Assembly (NCBI GenBank): GCA_023667345.1
Contig: JAMPAF010000005.1
Span: 21,211 to 85,210, forward strand
Direction: 5' to 3'
From: Clostridiales bacterium
GTDB taxonomy: Bacteria; Bacillota; Clostridia; Christensenellales; Borkfalkiaceae
Length of the DNA stretch: 64,000 bases
Shown here: positions 26,261 through 34,087 of the stretch, in pieces
Layout of the letters: the number at the start of each line of letters is the position of its first letter
How positions within the stretch are numbered: position 1 is the stretch's first letter
Made by a program: the position numbers and the translations under genes
The notes under the pieces: model-generated
Databases searched by the model: none
Told to the model about the DNA's origin: nothing
What the model saw: only the letters and a program-made list of their open reading frames with translations

Positions 26261-27667
26261 ATGGAAAAGCGCATAAAAATATGTTATATCGGCGGCGGGT
26301 CGAAGATGTGGGCGCGCATTTTTATGAGCGATTTGGCGGTCGCCGAAAACCTTTCGGGCGAGATTGCGCTCTACGATATCGACCTGCCCGCAGCGGAGCG
26401 CAACGCGAAGATAGGCGGCTACATCAACCGCAACCCCGCCACGAAATCGAAGTTCGACTACAAGGTTTACCCCGCGCTCGACGACGCACTTTGCGGCGCG
26501 GACTTTGTGGTTATTTCCATTCTGCCCGCAACTTTTAAGGAAATGCGAAGCGACGTGCATACGCCCGAAAAATACGGCATATATCAGTCTGTGGGCGACA
26601 CGGTAGGTCCCGGCGGCGTACTCAGGGCAATGCGCACGGTGCCGATATACGAGGAGTTTGCGCGCAAGATAAGCGAAATCTGCCCGAACGCCTGGGTTAT
26701 AAATTTTACCAACCCTATGACAATCTGCACAAAGACGCTCTACGACATGTTCCCCGAAATAAAGGCGTTCGGGTGCTGTCACGAGGTGTTCCACGCGCAG
26801 GACTTTTTGTGCCTTGTGCTGAAAGAAATTAAGGGCATATCCGTCACGCGGAACGATATATACACCGACGCGAGCGGCATAAACCACTTTACCTGGATAA
26901 CCGAGGCGCGCTACGGCGATATAGATATTCTTTCGCTTATCCCCGAATTTTACGACAGATTTTTCGAAGAGGGCTACTACGAAAAGGCGGGCGAGCGCTT
27001 CGCCTTTAAGACCGACCCCTTCGCGTACGGCAACAAGGTCAAAATGGACCTTTATATGCGCCACGGCGCACTTGCGGCGGCGGGCGACAGACACCTCGTT
27101 GAATTTCTGAATAAGAACCTGTACCTCTCCGACCCCGAAACGGTTAAAAAATGGGCGTACAATTTAACGAGCGTCGACTGGCGTGAGCGCGACCAAGCCG
27201 CCCGCATTGCCGAATCTAAGGAAATGGCGGAAGGCAAAAAGCCATTCCCCGTGGTCAAGTCGGACGAAATTGCCGTCGATTTAATGAAGGCAGTCATGGG
27301 CTTTTCGACAATCGTTTCCAACGTGAATATGCCCAACCGCGGGCAGGCTCCGCAGCTACCTTTCGGCGCGGTCGTGGAAACAAACTGCGTATTTTCGAAC
27401 GGACAGGTCAAGCCGATTGTTTCCAATCCCCTTCCCCTTTCCGCCGCGAACCTCGTCTTGCAGAACTGCTTGAATTCCGAAAATCTGTACTACTCGATAA
27501 AGCGGCGCGACCTAAACGGCATATATCAGGCGTTTGCAAACCAGCCGCTGTGCTCCTCGCTTACGCCCGACGAGTGCGCGGAGCTGTTCAAAGAAATGTG
27601 CGAAAACACCCGCGCATACCTCGACCCGTATTACGATTTGGACGGGTATTTTAAAAAGGGAAGATAA
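26261..27667 (+). CDS. Glycoside hydrolase family 4 enzyme
   Basis: NAD- and metal-dependent glycosidase working by an oxidation-elimination-addition mechanism. The 468-residue protein has an N-terminal NAD-binding YIGGGSKMW (residues 9-17), the INFTNPM motif and a metal-binding GCCHEVF at about residues 171-177. Subgroups differ at the residues after Cys-His (CHSV in many alpha-glucosidases and alpha-galactosidases). Here it is CHEV, so the substrate is open; galacturonides are possible given the pectate-lyase-like gene nearby. There is no signal peptide, so it is cytoplasmic. The ATG follows GGGGGT. Its own promoter is not evident. Confidence 0.9.
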   Translation: MEKRIKICYIGGGSKMWARIFMSDLAVAENLSGEIALYDIDLPAAERNAKIGGYINRNPATKSKFDYKVYPALDDALCGADFVVISILPATFKEMRSDVHTPEKYGIYQSVGDTVGPGGVLRAMRTVPIYEEFARKISEICPNAWVINFTNPMTICTKTLYDMFPEIKAFGCCHEVFHAQDFLCLVLKEIKGISVTRNDIYTDASGINHFTWITEARYGDIDILSLIPEFYDRFFEEGYYEKAGERFAFKTDPFAYGNKVKMDLYMRHGALAAAGDRHLVEFLNKNLYLSDPETVKKWAYNLTSVDWRERDQAARIAESKEMAEGKKPFPVVKSDEIAVDLMKAVMGFSTIVSNVNMPNRGQAPQLPFGAVVETNCVFSNGQVKPIVSNPLPLSAANLVLQNCLNSENLYYSIKRRDLNGIYQAFANQPLCSSLTPDECAELFKEMCENTRAYLDPYYDLDGYFKKGR

Positions 27668-27694
27668 AGCGGCATAACACCCGAAATCAAGACC

Positions 27695-27723
27695 TTGACA
27701 ACGGTTAAAAATAACGTTACAAT
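27695..27723 (+). promoter_or_regulatory. Sigma-A promoter of the YbjN-like pair
   Basis: TTGACA (27695-27700), 17 bp, TACAAT (27718-27723). AAGGAGG precedes the first start codon. Confidence 0.85.
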
Positions 27724-27761
27724 ATATATACCGTGCAACACGGACGCATAAGGAGGCGAAA

Positions 27762-28241
27762 ATGGCAGATAAAGAACCGGATATCAAGCTTGCGAAGAGG
27801 AATTTTAAAAATCTCTGCGCCATGCTTGACGACAACCACTGGAAGTACGAAACGGACGAAGAGCGTTTGCAGATAGACTGCTCGGCAAGGGGCGACGATT
27901 TGCCTATAAACATACGGATAAAGCTGAACACCGAGCTCGAAATCGTAACTCTCTATTCACCTATGCCCTTCACCGTAAATGCGGAATCGCGCAATGCAAT
28001 GCTTATTGCCGTGGCGCGCGCCAATTACGGTATGATTGACGGCAGCTTCGACTACAATATTAAAAACGGCAAAATCATTTTCAGAATGACGTCAAGTTAC
28101 GCGGGCACAATTCTGGACAAAGACGTTTTCGAGTATATGCTCTTCACGTCGTGCCACACGGTAGACGACTACAACGACAAATTCGAAACGGTAAACAAAA
28201 TCAAAATGTCTGCCGAACAGATTATTCGGTTTATTAAGTGA
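27762..28241 (+). CDS. YbjN-like domain protein, copy 1
   Basis: A 159-residue soluble protein. The layout (an N-terminal helix, MLDDNHWKYETDEERLQI, paired beta strands, FRMTSSYAG, then C-terminal helices) resembles the YbjN / type III secretion chaperone-like fold. Family assignment is inference from pattern. It shares length and key segments (DGSFDYNI.NG, FRMT.SY) with the next gene, so the two are tandem paralogues. AAGGAGG lies just before the ATG. No enzymatic motif. The biological role of YbjN-fold proteins in Firmicutes is not established. Confidence 0.72.
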   Translation: MADKEPDIKLAKRNFKNLCAMLDDNHWKYETDEERLQIDCSARGDDLPINIRIKLNTELEIVTLYSPMPFTVNAESRNAMLIAVARANYGMIDGSFDYNIKNGKIIFRMTSSYAGTILDKDVFEYMLFTSCHTVDDYNDKFETVNKIKMSAEQIIRFIK

Positions 28242-28256
28242 CGGGGGAGAATAAAA

Positions 28257-28736
28257 ATGGCTAATATAGATACAGCTCTTGCTATACGAACTTATAAAAC
28301 TTTGCTTAAAGCCGTTGAAGAATACGGCTGGGAATGCGGTCGGGACGACGAAAAACTGAAAATAAATTACGGCGTAAACGGCGATATTTTGCATATGGAC
28401 TTTACCGTAGCGATAGACGCCGAAAGACAGCTCGTCCGCCTTTATTCCAAGCTCCCTTACAGGTTCCCCAAAAATAGATTAATGCACGGCGCGGCGGCGA
28501 CAGCCGCGGTAAACTACGCGCTTGCGGACGGCAGCTTCGACTACGACATAACCGACGGCACTCTTCATTTCAGAATGACCACGAGCTACCGTCAGAGCGA
28601 CGTAACCACCGAAGCTCTCAAATACCTTTTCGATTACTCCACCTGGGCTATCGACAAGTACAACTTTAAGATTTTGTCGGTTGCCGCAGACGTGCTGTCG
28701 CTCGAAGAACTGGCTGACTTCTGCGAAAACAACTAA
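28257..28736 (+). CDS. YbjN-like domain protein, copy 2
   Basis: Also 159 residues. It aligns with copy 1 along its whole length (EYGWECGRDDEKLKI, ADGSFDYDITDGTLHFRMTT), with sequence divergence that implies an old duplication. It starts 15 bp after copy 1 with GGGGGAG as ribosome site, so the two are co-transcribed. A hetero-oligomer is plausible. A terminator follows at 28767. Confidence 0.72.
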   Translation: MANIDTALAIRTYKTLLKAVEEYGWECGRDDEKLKINYGVNGDILHMDFTVAIDAERQLVRLYSKLPYRFPKNRLMHGAAATAAVNYALADGSFDYDITDGTLHFRMTTSYRQSDVTTEALKYLFDYSTWAIDKYNFKILSVAADVLSLEELADFCENN

Positions 28737-28766
28737 TCGCAAGACTAATAAATTTTGACGTTTTAA

Positions 28767-28794
28767 AAGCGGCGGGAGCCCTCTCCCGCCGCTT
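28767..28794. terminator. Bidirectional terminator between convergent operons
   Basis: The stem AAGCGGCGGGAG / CTCCCGCCGCTT has a CCCT loop and is flanked by TTTTA on the left and AAATTTT on the right. It serves the plus-strand YbjN pair and the minus-strand ABC operon. Confidence 0.8.
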
Positions 28795-28806
28795 AAATTT
28801 TGTAAT

Positions 28807-28840
28807 TACCCCCAAAATATCCCCCGACGAACGCGTTTTT
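28807..28840. repeat. Short ACCCC-AATAT repeat, copy B
   Basis: TACCCCCAAAATATCCCCCG then ACGAACGCGTTTTT. It sits at the 3' end of the ABC permease gene and closely matches copy C inside the P-type ATPase gene at 32579. Confidence 0.5.
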
Positions 28841-28841
28841 C

Positions 28842-29648
28842 TCACTTTTTATCGCTCTTCATATTGCGCTTGAACGAAAGTATCGCAAGCACACACCCGA
28901 GCGCAAGAAATACCGCAATAGGTATAAGCCCGAGCTTTGCAACGCCGTCGAAAGTGTATGCGGGAAAAGTCCCCGACGCCGCGTCGACAGCTGAACGGGT
29001 GCCGCCCGTTATTACCCTTCCTATATACACCGAGGGGTAAAAGGGCAGAAAGCGGCAGAAGGTTTCGAAGCCGCCCATAGTATCGAGCGGCATCCAGGCG
29101 CCGCCCAAAATACCCGCCGCCGAGATGAATACCGACGATATCGCGGGCGCGGATTTGTCGCTTAAAACGCTTCCGAAAAACACGCCGAAGGCTATACATA
29201 TCACAAGCATCGGCATCATTTCGAGCATAAGCAAAACCGCCGCGCCGAACGCAAAATACCCGCCGCCGACAATGAGCGAGACAATCCAGCCGAAGAGCAC
29301 GCAGACAATCTCCTGCCCCACCCCGACGACAAGGCAGGGAAGAGCGTAGCCCGCAACATACTCCCATGTGCGCATGGGCGAGGTGAAGAGCCTTGTTAAA
29401 AACGCGGACGAGAGGTCCTTCGACACAAGCAAGCTGACGGAAAGCATGACGAATGTGAACGAGAACATCATTATCCCGGGGATTAGCGACGTCGCCGCAA
29501 ACATGGGCGTTGCGCCCTTCGTGAAATGGTTTATCGTCTGAAAGAGCACGAGCATAACGACGGGAAACCCGAGACAAAACACGTACACGAGCGGGTCGCG
29601 CAACATTTCGAGCGCATTCCTCTTTATAAAAGCTGCCGTCCTTCTCAT
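28842..29648 (-). CDS. ABC-2 type transporter permease
   Basis: Membrane subunit of an exporter, 268 residues with about six hydrophobic segments (first at about residues 20-40) and the ABC-2 arrangement typical of DrrB/YadH-like permeases. The C-terminus is Lys-rich (SFKRNMKSDKK). It overlaps the ATPase gene by ATGA and is the last gene of a tetR-ATPase-permease operon, a layout usual for drug or toxin efflux. The substrate is unknown. Confidence 0.9.
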   Translation of the reverse strand: MRRTAAFIKRNALEMLRDPLVYVFCLGFPVVMLVLFQTINHFTKGATPMFAATSLIPGIMMFSFTFVMLSVSLLVSKDLSSAFLTRLFTSPMRTWEYVAGYALPCLVVGVGQEIVCVLFGWIVSLIVGGGYFAFGAAVLLMLEMMPMLVICIAFGVFFGSVLSDKSAPAISSVFISAAGILGGAWMPLDTMGGFETFCRFLPFYPSVYIGRVITGGTRSAVDAASGTFPAYTFDGVAKLGLIPIAVFLALGCVLAILSFKRNMKSDKK

Positions 29649-30373
29649 ACCTTCGCCTCCGTAACAATCTTCACAAACGCGTCCTCGAAGCTTGCCTCAC
29701 CCGTAGAGCGCAGAATTTCCTCAACCGTGCCCTCCGCCGCAAGCCTGCCCGCGCACAGCACGGCAACCCTGTCGCACAGCGCCTCTATCTCTTCTAAATA
29801 GTGCGAGGTAAGAACAATCGTCGTTTTGCCCTTGATTTTTCTAATAACCTGCCAAAGCTCCCGCCGCGCAAGCACGTCCAGCCCGAGCGTCGGTTCGTCC
29901 AAAAACAGCACTTTGGGGCGGGATATGAGTGCGACGGCAATGGAAAGCCGCCTCTGCCAGCCGCCCGAAAGCTTGCCCGCGCGCCGCGAAAGCACCTCTT
30001 CGAGCGAAAAGGTTTTTATAACTTCGTCGACCGCTTCCCGCCTCTGCGCCCTATCCTTATAATAAACGGCGGCGAAAAAGTCGAGGTTTTCCCTTACCGT
30101 CAGCTTTGGCGCAACCGAGGTCTCCTGCGGGGAAACGGCAATCACGGATTTAATTTCCGCCATATCCGTTTTAACGCTCTTACCTAAAACGAACGCCTCG
30201 CCCGAGGTCTGCGCCGTAAGCCCGCACAGAATTTTTATGAGCGTGGTCTTGCCAGCGCCGTTCACGCCCAAAAGCCCGAACAATGCGCCCTCTTTCACGG
30301 TAAGAGAACAGCCGCCAAGCGCGGTTACGTCCTTGAATTTTTTAGTGAGATTTTCACATTTTACCGCATACAT
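29645..30373 (-). CDS. ABC transporter ATP-binding protein
   Basis: The 242-residue ATPase powering the downstream permease. Walker A GVNGAGKTT is at residues 36-44, the signature is LSGGWQRR (Trp where Gln is usual), Walker B is VLFLDEPTLGLD, and the H-loop is LTSHYLEE. This is the CcmA/DrrA-type exporter subfamily. Its AAGGAG ribosome site lies inside the last codons of tetR and its ATG follows the tetR stop by 1 nt. Confidence 0.94.
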   Translation of the reverse strand: MYAVKCENLTKKFKDVTALGGCSLTVKEGALFGLLGVNGAGKTTLIKILCGLTAQTSGEAFVLGKSVKTDMAEIKSVIAVSPQETSVAPKLTVRENLDFFAAVYYKDRAQRREAVDEVIKTFSLEEVLSRRAGKLSGGWQRRLSIAVALISRPKVLFLDEPTLGLDVLARRELWQVIRKIKGKTTIVLTSHYLEEIEALCDRVAVLCAGRLAAEGTVEEILRSTGEASFEDAFVKIVTEAKV

Positions 30374-30374
30374 T

Positions 30375-30941
30375 TCAATTCTCCTTAGCGGATGCGTACT
30401 TCATTTTCAGCCCCGCAAACACGTCGGTAATCATTTTCTGCACGGTTTCCTCGTCAAAATCCGCATACGAGGTGGCGATTGCCGCGGCAATTCCGTGCAC
30501 GAAGAGCCAGATTTCGAGGTGAAAAAATTCCGCCGCGCTCCGCTCTAACCCCGCAGCTTTGCCCGCGGCGGAAAGCACGCCCTCCATATCGCCGCCGTCG
30601 TACCCCTCCGCGCCCTTTCTGTCGCGCATAAACAGGTAGGAAAAGAATTCCTTTTCCTCGCGCGCAAAGCGTATATACCCCATGCCGTACGCCTTGTACT
30701 CGGGGTACTTTCCGCTCTTCACCTCGCGCTCCAAATAGCCGCGGTAAATGCGCGTGATACGTTGAATAGCCGCCTCTTTGACCCCCTTCATACCGCCGAA
30801 CGCAAGATAGATAGGGCGCGTGGAACTGCCCAAAGCCATGGCAAGAGAGCGGGCGTTGAGCGAGCCCATTCCGCCCTCTTTAATTATTGCAAGCGCGGCT
30901 TTTATTATCGCCTCTTCCGAAAATTTTTTAACTGCCGACAT
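30375..30941 (-). CDS. TetR-family transcriptional regulator
   Basis: A 188-residue DNA-binding repressor. The N-terminal helix-turn-helix (residues 8-50: IIKAALAIIKEGGMGSLNAR...LGSSTRPIYLAFGGMKG) fits TetR with a slightly atypical recognition helix. The C-terminal ligand-binding part is helical and resembles the TetR C-terminal domain types that control efflux pumps. It is the first gene of the operon. An 18-bp palindrome overlaps its transcription start, so autoregulation with ligand-triggered release is likely. Confidence 0.9.
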   Translation of the reverse strand: MSAVKKFSEEAIIKAALAIIKEGGMGSLNARSLAMALGSSTRPIYLAFGGMKGVKEAAIQRITRIYRGYLEREVKSGKYPEYKAYGMGYIRFAREEKEFFSYLFMRDRKGAEGYDGGDMEGVLSAAGKAAGLERSAAEFFHLEIWLFVHGIAAAIATSYADFDEETVQKMITDVFAGLKMKYASAKEN

Positions 30942-30956
30942 ATTTTACCCCGCCAT

Positions 30957-30974
30957 TGGTAACACTTGTTACCA
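30957..30974. promoter_or_regulatory. Candidate TetR operator
   Basis: TGGTAACACTTGTTACCA is a perfect 8+8 palindrome with a CT spacer. It begins 2 bp after the -10 box and covers the expected transcription start of the tetR-ABC operon. Confidence 0.85.
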
Positions 30975-30976
30975 TT

Positions 30977-31005
30977 AGTATAAAAAAATTGTGCCCGTCT
31001 GTCAA
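30977..31005 (-). promoter_or_regulatory. Promoter of the tetR-ABC operon
   Basis: Read on the minus strand: TTGACA (31000-31005), 17 bp, TATACT (30977-30982). Confidence 0.88.
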
Positions 31006-31023
31006 GCACAATTTTAAACTATT

Positions 31024-33669
31024 TTAAGCGGCTTTTTTTCTGCGCCTTAAAGCCCGCCCGCCTTTTGCCTTTTCACCTTTACGGGAAACTATTTTTGCAA
31101 TAAGCTTATAAATTTCGCCGAACAAAATTACGGAGAGCGACGCGCCGAAAACCAGCCCCCAAAGGTGCGCGGGAAGCGCGGCTATGCCGAACGCGGGCGC
31201 AAGCGGCGAAAAGCACAGAGCAACGTTTATGCCGAGCCCCGCCGCAACGGTTATGAGCAGAACCTTGTTTGAAAGTATTCCCTTAAACGCCGAACCGTCG
31301 CCCGAACGCACGTTGAATGCGTGAAAAAGTTCCATAAACGAAAGGGTTAAAAAGGCTACGGTTACCGCCTCGGCATTGCCGTATTTTGCAAGCGAAAACG
31401 CATAAACTGCCACCGTTACCCCCGTAATATATGCCGCCGAAACGAAAACCGACAGCAACGACGACCTTGAAAACAGCGCCTGTTCCGCGCGCTCGGGCTT
31501 GTGTTTCATATCGTCGCCCAGCCCCTTTTCGACGCCGAGCGCGAGCACTGGGAAGCTGTCGGTTATTAAATTTATCCAAAGTAGCTGCGTTGATGGCAGA
31601 AAGTTGAAGCCGACAAACGCGAACGTCACTGCCATGATAGCAAGCACCTCGGCGAGATTGGTGGAAAGGAAGAACTGTATGGTCTTTTTTATGTTCGACG
31701 ATATGCGCCTGCCCTCGCGCACGGCGGAGACAATCGTCGTGAAATTGTCGTCGCAGATAACCATATCGGCAACGCTCTTTGTGACCTCGGTGCCGCTCTT
31801 GCCCATAACTATGCCGATATCCGCGCTCTTAACGGGCGGTGCGTCGTTCACCCCGTCGCCCGTCATGGCTACGACCTCGCCCTGCGACTGTTTGATTTTG
31901 ACGATTATATTTTTGTGCTTAGGCGAAACGCGCGCGAAAACTCTGCCCTTTTTAACCGCCTCTTTTAACTGCGGTTTGGTCATTTTGTCGAGCTGTTCAC
32001 CCGTGTACACCTCGTCCTCGGAGTAGGCTATGCCCGCCTTTTTTGCAATGGCAAGCGCGGTTGCGGGGCTGTCGCCCGTAATCATGACGGTGGTAATTCC
32101 CGCGCCGCGGCAGTCCTCTACCGCTTCCTTTACGCCCTCTTTCAAATCGTCCATCATGCCGCACAAGCCGATAAACGTGAGGTTATCCTCGGTAAGATTT
32201 TCGCCTCTTTTAAAGGCGAACGCCAACACGCGCAACGCCTCGCCCGACATCTCCGCGCACTCCTCTTCGGCACGCGCTATATCGCTCCGCGAAATTTCCC
32301 GCTCGCCGCTCTCACCCAAAACGCGGATGCACCGCTTTAATACCTCTTCGGGCGCGCCCTTTACGAAAACGTATGCGCCGCTTAAAGTTTCCGCCCGCAC
32401 CGACATAAGTTTGCGCTCGGACGAAAAGGGAATTTCACCCGTAACCGAGTACTCTTCCGCCCAGCCGTTTTCCTCGGCATACGCTTTAATCGCAACCTCG
32501 GTGGGGTCGCCTATGTAGTTGCCCCGCCCGCCCTTTACGCGGGTGCAGATTGACATGCAGGCGTGCAATTTTTCGATTACCCCCGCAATATCCCCCGACG
32601 AATTGGTTTTAGCGGCGTTAAAAACGCGCACAACCTTCATTTTGTTCTGCGTTAAAGTGCCCGTTTTATCCGAGCAAATGCAGGTGCAGCCGCCCAACGT
32701 TTCCACGCACTTCAACTTGCGGATAACCACCCTTTGGCGACTCATTCTCTGAACGCCCATCGCCATTATTACCGAAACGACGGCGGGCAAGCCCTCGGGA
32801 ATAGCCGCAACGGAGACAGCGACAGCGGTCATAAAATTCTTTAAAAGCCCCGTGCCCTTCGCAAAAAAGCCGACGGCGAAAACTATTACCGCAACGACGA
32901 TTACGAACGCCGAGATGATTTTTCCGAGCTTGTTTAAGCTCCGCTCCAAAGGGGTCTGCCCCTTCTTCACGCCCTCGAGCATTTCGGCAATGCCGCCTAT
33001 CTCGGTGTCCTTTCCGACCGCGGTCACGACCCCCTCGCCGCTGCCGCCCACGACTAAAGTGGACGAAAAGAGAAGGTTGCTCGCGTTTGACTGCGTAACG
33101 TTTTTGCCGACTATAACCGTGTCGCGCTTTTCAACGCTAAGACTTTCGCCAGTGAGCGCCGCCTCGTCGCAGCGCAGCTCCGTCGCCTCCAAAACGCGCA
33201 AATCCGCGGGCACCACGTCCCCCTCTTCCAAAAGCACGATATCGCCGACCGTGAGCTCGGTCGCGTCAATTTCCGTAACCTCGCCGTCCCGCCTAACCCG
33301 CGCCGTCGTCGTGCTGAGCTTTTTAAGGCTCTCTATCGCCTTGTCCGCGCGGTACTGCTGAACCGTGCCGACAATGGCGTTTAAAAGGATAATCGAGGCG
33401 ATTATCGCAGTGTCGGCAAGGTCGCTCTTTTCGCCCGAAAACGCGGCGATTACCGCCGAAATGCACGCGGCGGCAATCAGAAGAATTGTCATAATGTCGC
33501 CGAACTGTCCGAAAAACAGACCGATAACCGAGGTGCGCTTGCCCTTTTTCAGCTCGTTTTTGCCGTATTTTTGCCGGCGGCTTAAAACCTCGGCGGGGGC
33601 AAGTCCGCTCTTGTCCGAATTTAAAAGTTGCAATGCCCGCTCCTTGGGCACGTCGGCAAATTTAAGCAT
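31024..33669 (-). CDS. P-type cation-transporting ATPase (calcium type)
   Basis: An 881-residue membrane pump of the P2A (SERCA/PMR1-like) group. Visible are the actuator loop LTGES, the ion-binding PEGLP in the fourth membrane helix, the phosphorylation motif DKTGTLTQNK with Asp at about 334, and the hinge GDGVNDAPPVK (usually GDGVNDAPALK). About ten membrane helices are expected. The C-terminal tail is unusually basic (KGGRALRRRKKAA). Ca2+ (or Mn2+) export is the likely role. A short dispersed repeat is embedded in frame at about residues 353-364. It is a single-gene unit; a possible -10 TATAAT lies about 40 bp upstream. Confidence 0.93.
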   Translation of the reverse strand: MLKFADVPKERALQLLNSDKSGLAPAEVLSRRQKYGKNELKKGKRTSVIGLFFGQFGDIMTILLIAAACISAVIAAFSGEKSDLADTAIIASIILLNAIVGTVQQYRADKAIESLKKLSTTTARVRRDGEVTEIDATELTVGDIVLLEEGDVVPADLRVLEATELRCDEAALTGESLSVEKRDTVIVGKNVTQSNASNLLFSSTLVVGGSGEGVVTAVGKDTEIGGIAEMLEGVKKGQTPLERSLNKLGKIISAFVIVVAVIVFAVGFFAKGTGLLKNFMTAVAVSVAAIPEGLPAVVSVIMAMGVQRMSRQRVVIRKLKCVETLGGCTCICSDKTGTLTQNKMKVVRVFNAAKTNSSGDIAGVIEKLHACMSICTRVKGGRGNYIGDPTEVAIKAYAEENGWAEEYSVTGEIPFSSERKLMSVRAETLSGAYVFVKGAPEEVLKRCIRVLGESGEREISRSDIARAEEECAEMSGEALRVLAFAFKRGENLTEDNLTFIGLCGMMDDLKEGVKEAVEDCRGAGITTVMITGDSPATALAIAKKAGIAYSEDEVYTGEQLDKMTKPQLKEAVKKGRVFARVSPKHKNIIVKIKQSQGEVVAMTGDGVNDAPPVKSADIGIVMGKSGTEVTKSVADMVICDDNFTTIVSAVREGRRISSNIKKTIQFFLSTNLAEVLAIMAVTFAFVGFNFLPSTQLLWINLITDSFPVLALGVEKGLGDDMKHKPERAEQALFSRSSLLSVFVSAAYITGVTVAVYAFSLAKYGNAEAVTVAFLTLSFMELFHAFNVRSGDGSAFKGILSNKVLLITVAAGLGINVALCFSPLAPAFGIAALPAHLWGLVFGASLSVILFGEIYKLIAKIVSRKGEKAKGGRALRRRKKAA
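32579..32610. repeat. ACCCC-AATAT repeat inside a coding region, copy C
   Basis: ACCCCCGCAATATCCCCCGA followed by CGAATTGGTTTT lies inside the P-type ATPase gene, encoding about SSGDIAGVIEK. It is nearly identical over its first 24 bases to intergenic copy B at 28808. Confidence 0.45.
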
Positions 33670-33744
33670 AGTCCACTTCCGAAAGATATTTCTTAAATAG
33701 ACTATTAATTATAGTTGCAGAATATGCTTGATTTGCATTTACCG

Positions 33745-34005
33745 CGCCCCTCTCCCAACCTTGCCTTCCCACTTAATAAAGGGGGAAGGTGGCTGCGAAC
33801 GCAGACGGATGAGGGTTGTGCAATATGACCACAATGTAGCCTTCCCCCTGCGTGGGGAAGGTGGCTTGCAGTCATTTCCCCTACACCGTCATTGCGCTGG
33901 CGAAGCCGCGGCAATCCAGACGATAAACACTATTTATGCGTATTGAATGCCTTAGTATTTTTTCTGGATTGCTTCGTCGCTTAGCTCCTCGCAATGACGC
34001 ATAGA
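33745..34005. repeat. CCTTCC/GATGAGGG repeat and CATTGCG-family inverted pair
   Basis: 33762-33870 has CCTTCCCACTTAATAAAGGG, head CTGCG-AA-CGCAG, GACGGATGAGGG and a further CCTTCCCC pair. 33888-34000 carries CGTCATTGCGCTGGC...GCAATCCAG and, inverted, CTGGATTGC...CGCAATGACG. No gene is seen between 33670 and 34087. Confidence 0.75.
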
Positions 34006-34027
34006 CAAGGTAAGTATATAAGGAAAG

Positions 34028-34053
34028 AGCCCCGCGGCGTACGCCGCGGGGCT
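34028..34053 (-). terminator. Perfect palindromic hairpin after the pectate-lyase-like gene
   Basis: A 26-bp perfect palindrome (arm AGCCCCGCGGCGT) lies 35 bp past the stop of the minus-strand gene, followed on that strand by CTTTCCTTATAT. Probable terminator. Confidence 0.65.
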
Positions 34054-34087
34054 GAATAAATTTTTCATTAAAACGCTGAAAGCTATA

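Noticed and set aside
26258-27094. 278-codon minus-strand frame opposite the GH4 gene
   Set aside because: The GH4 frame carries clear family motifs; the opposite frame has none.
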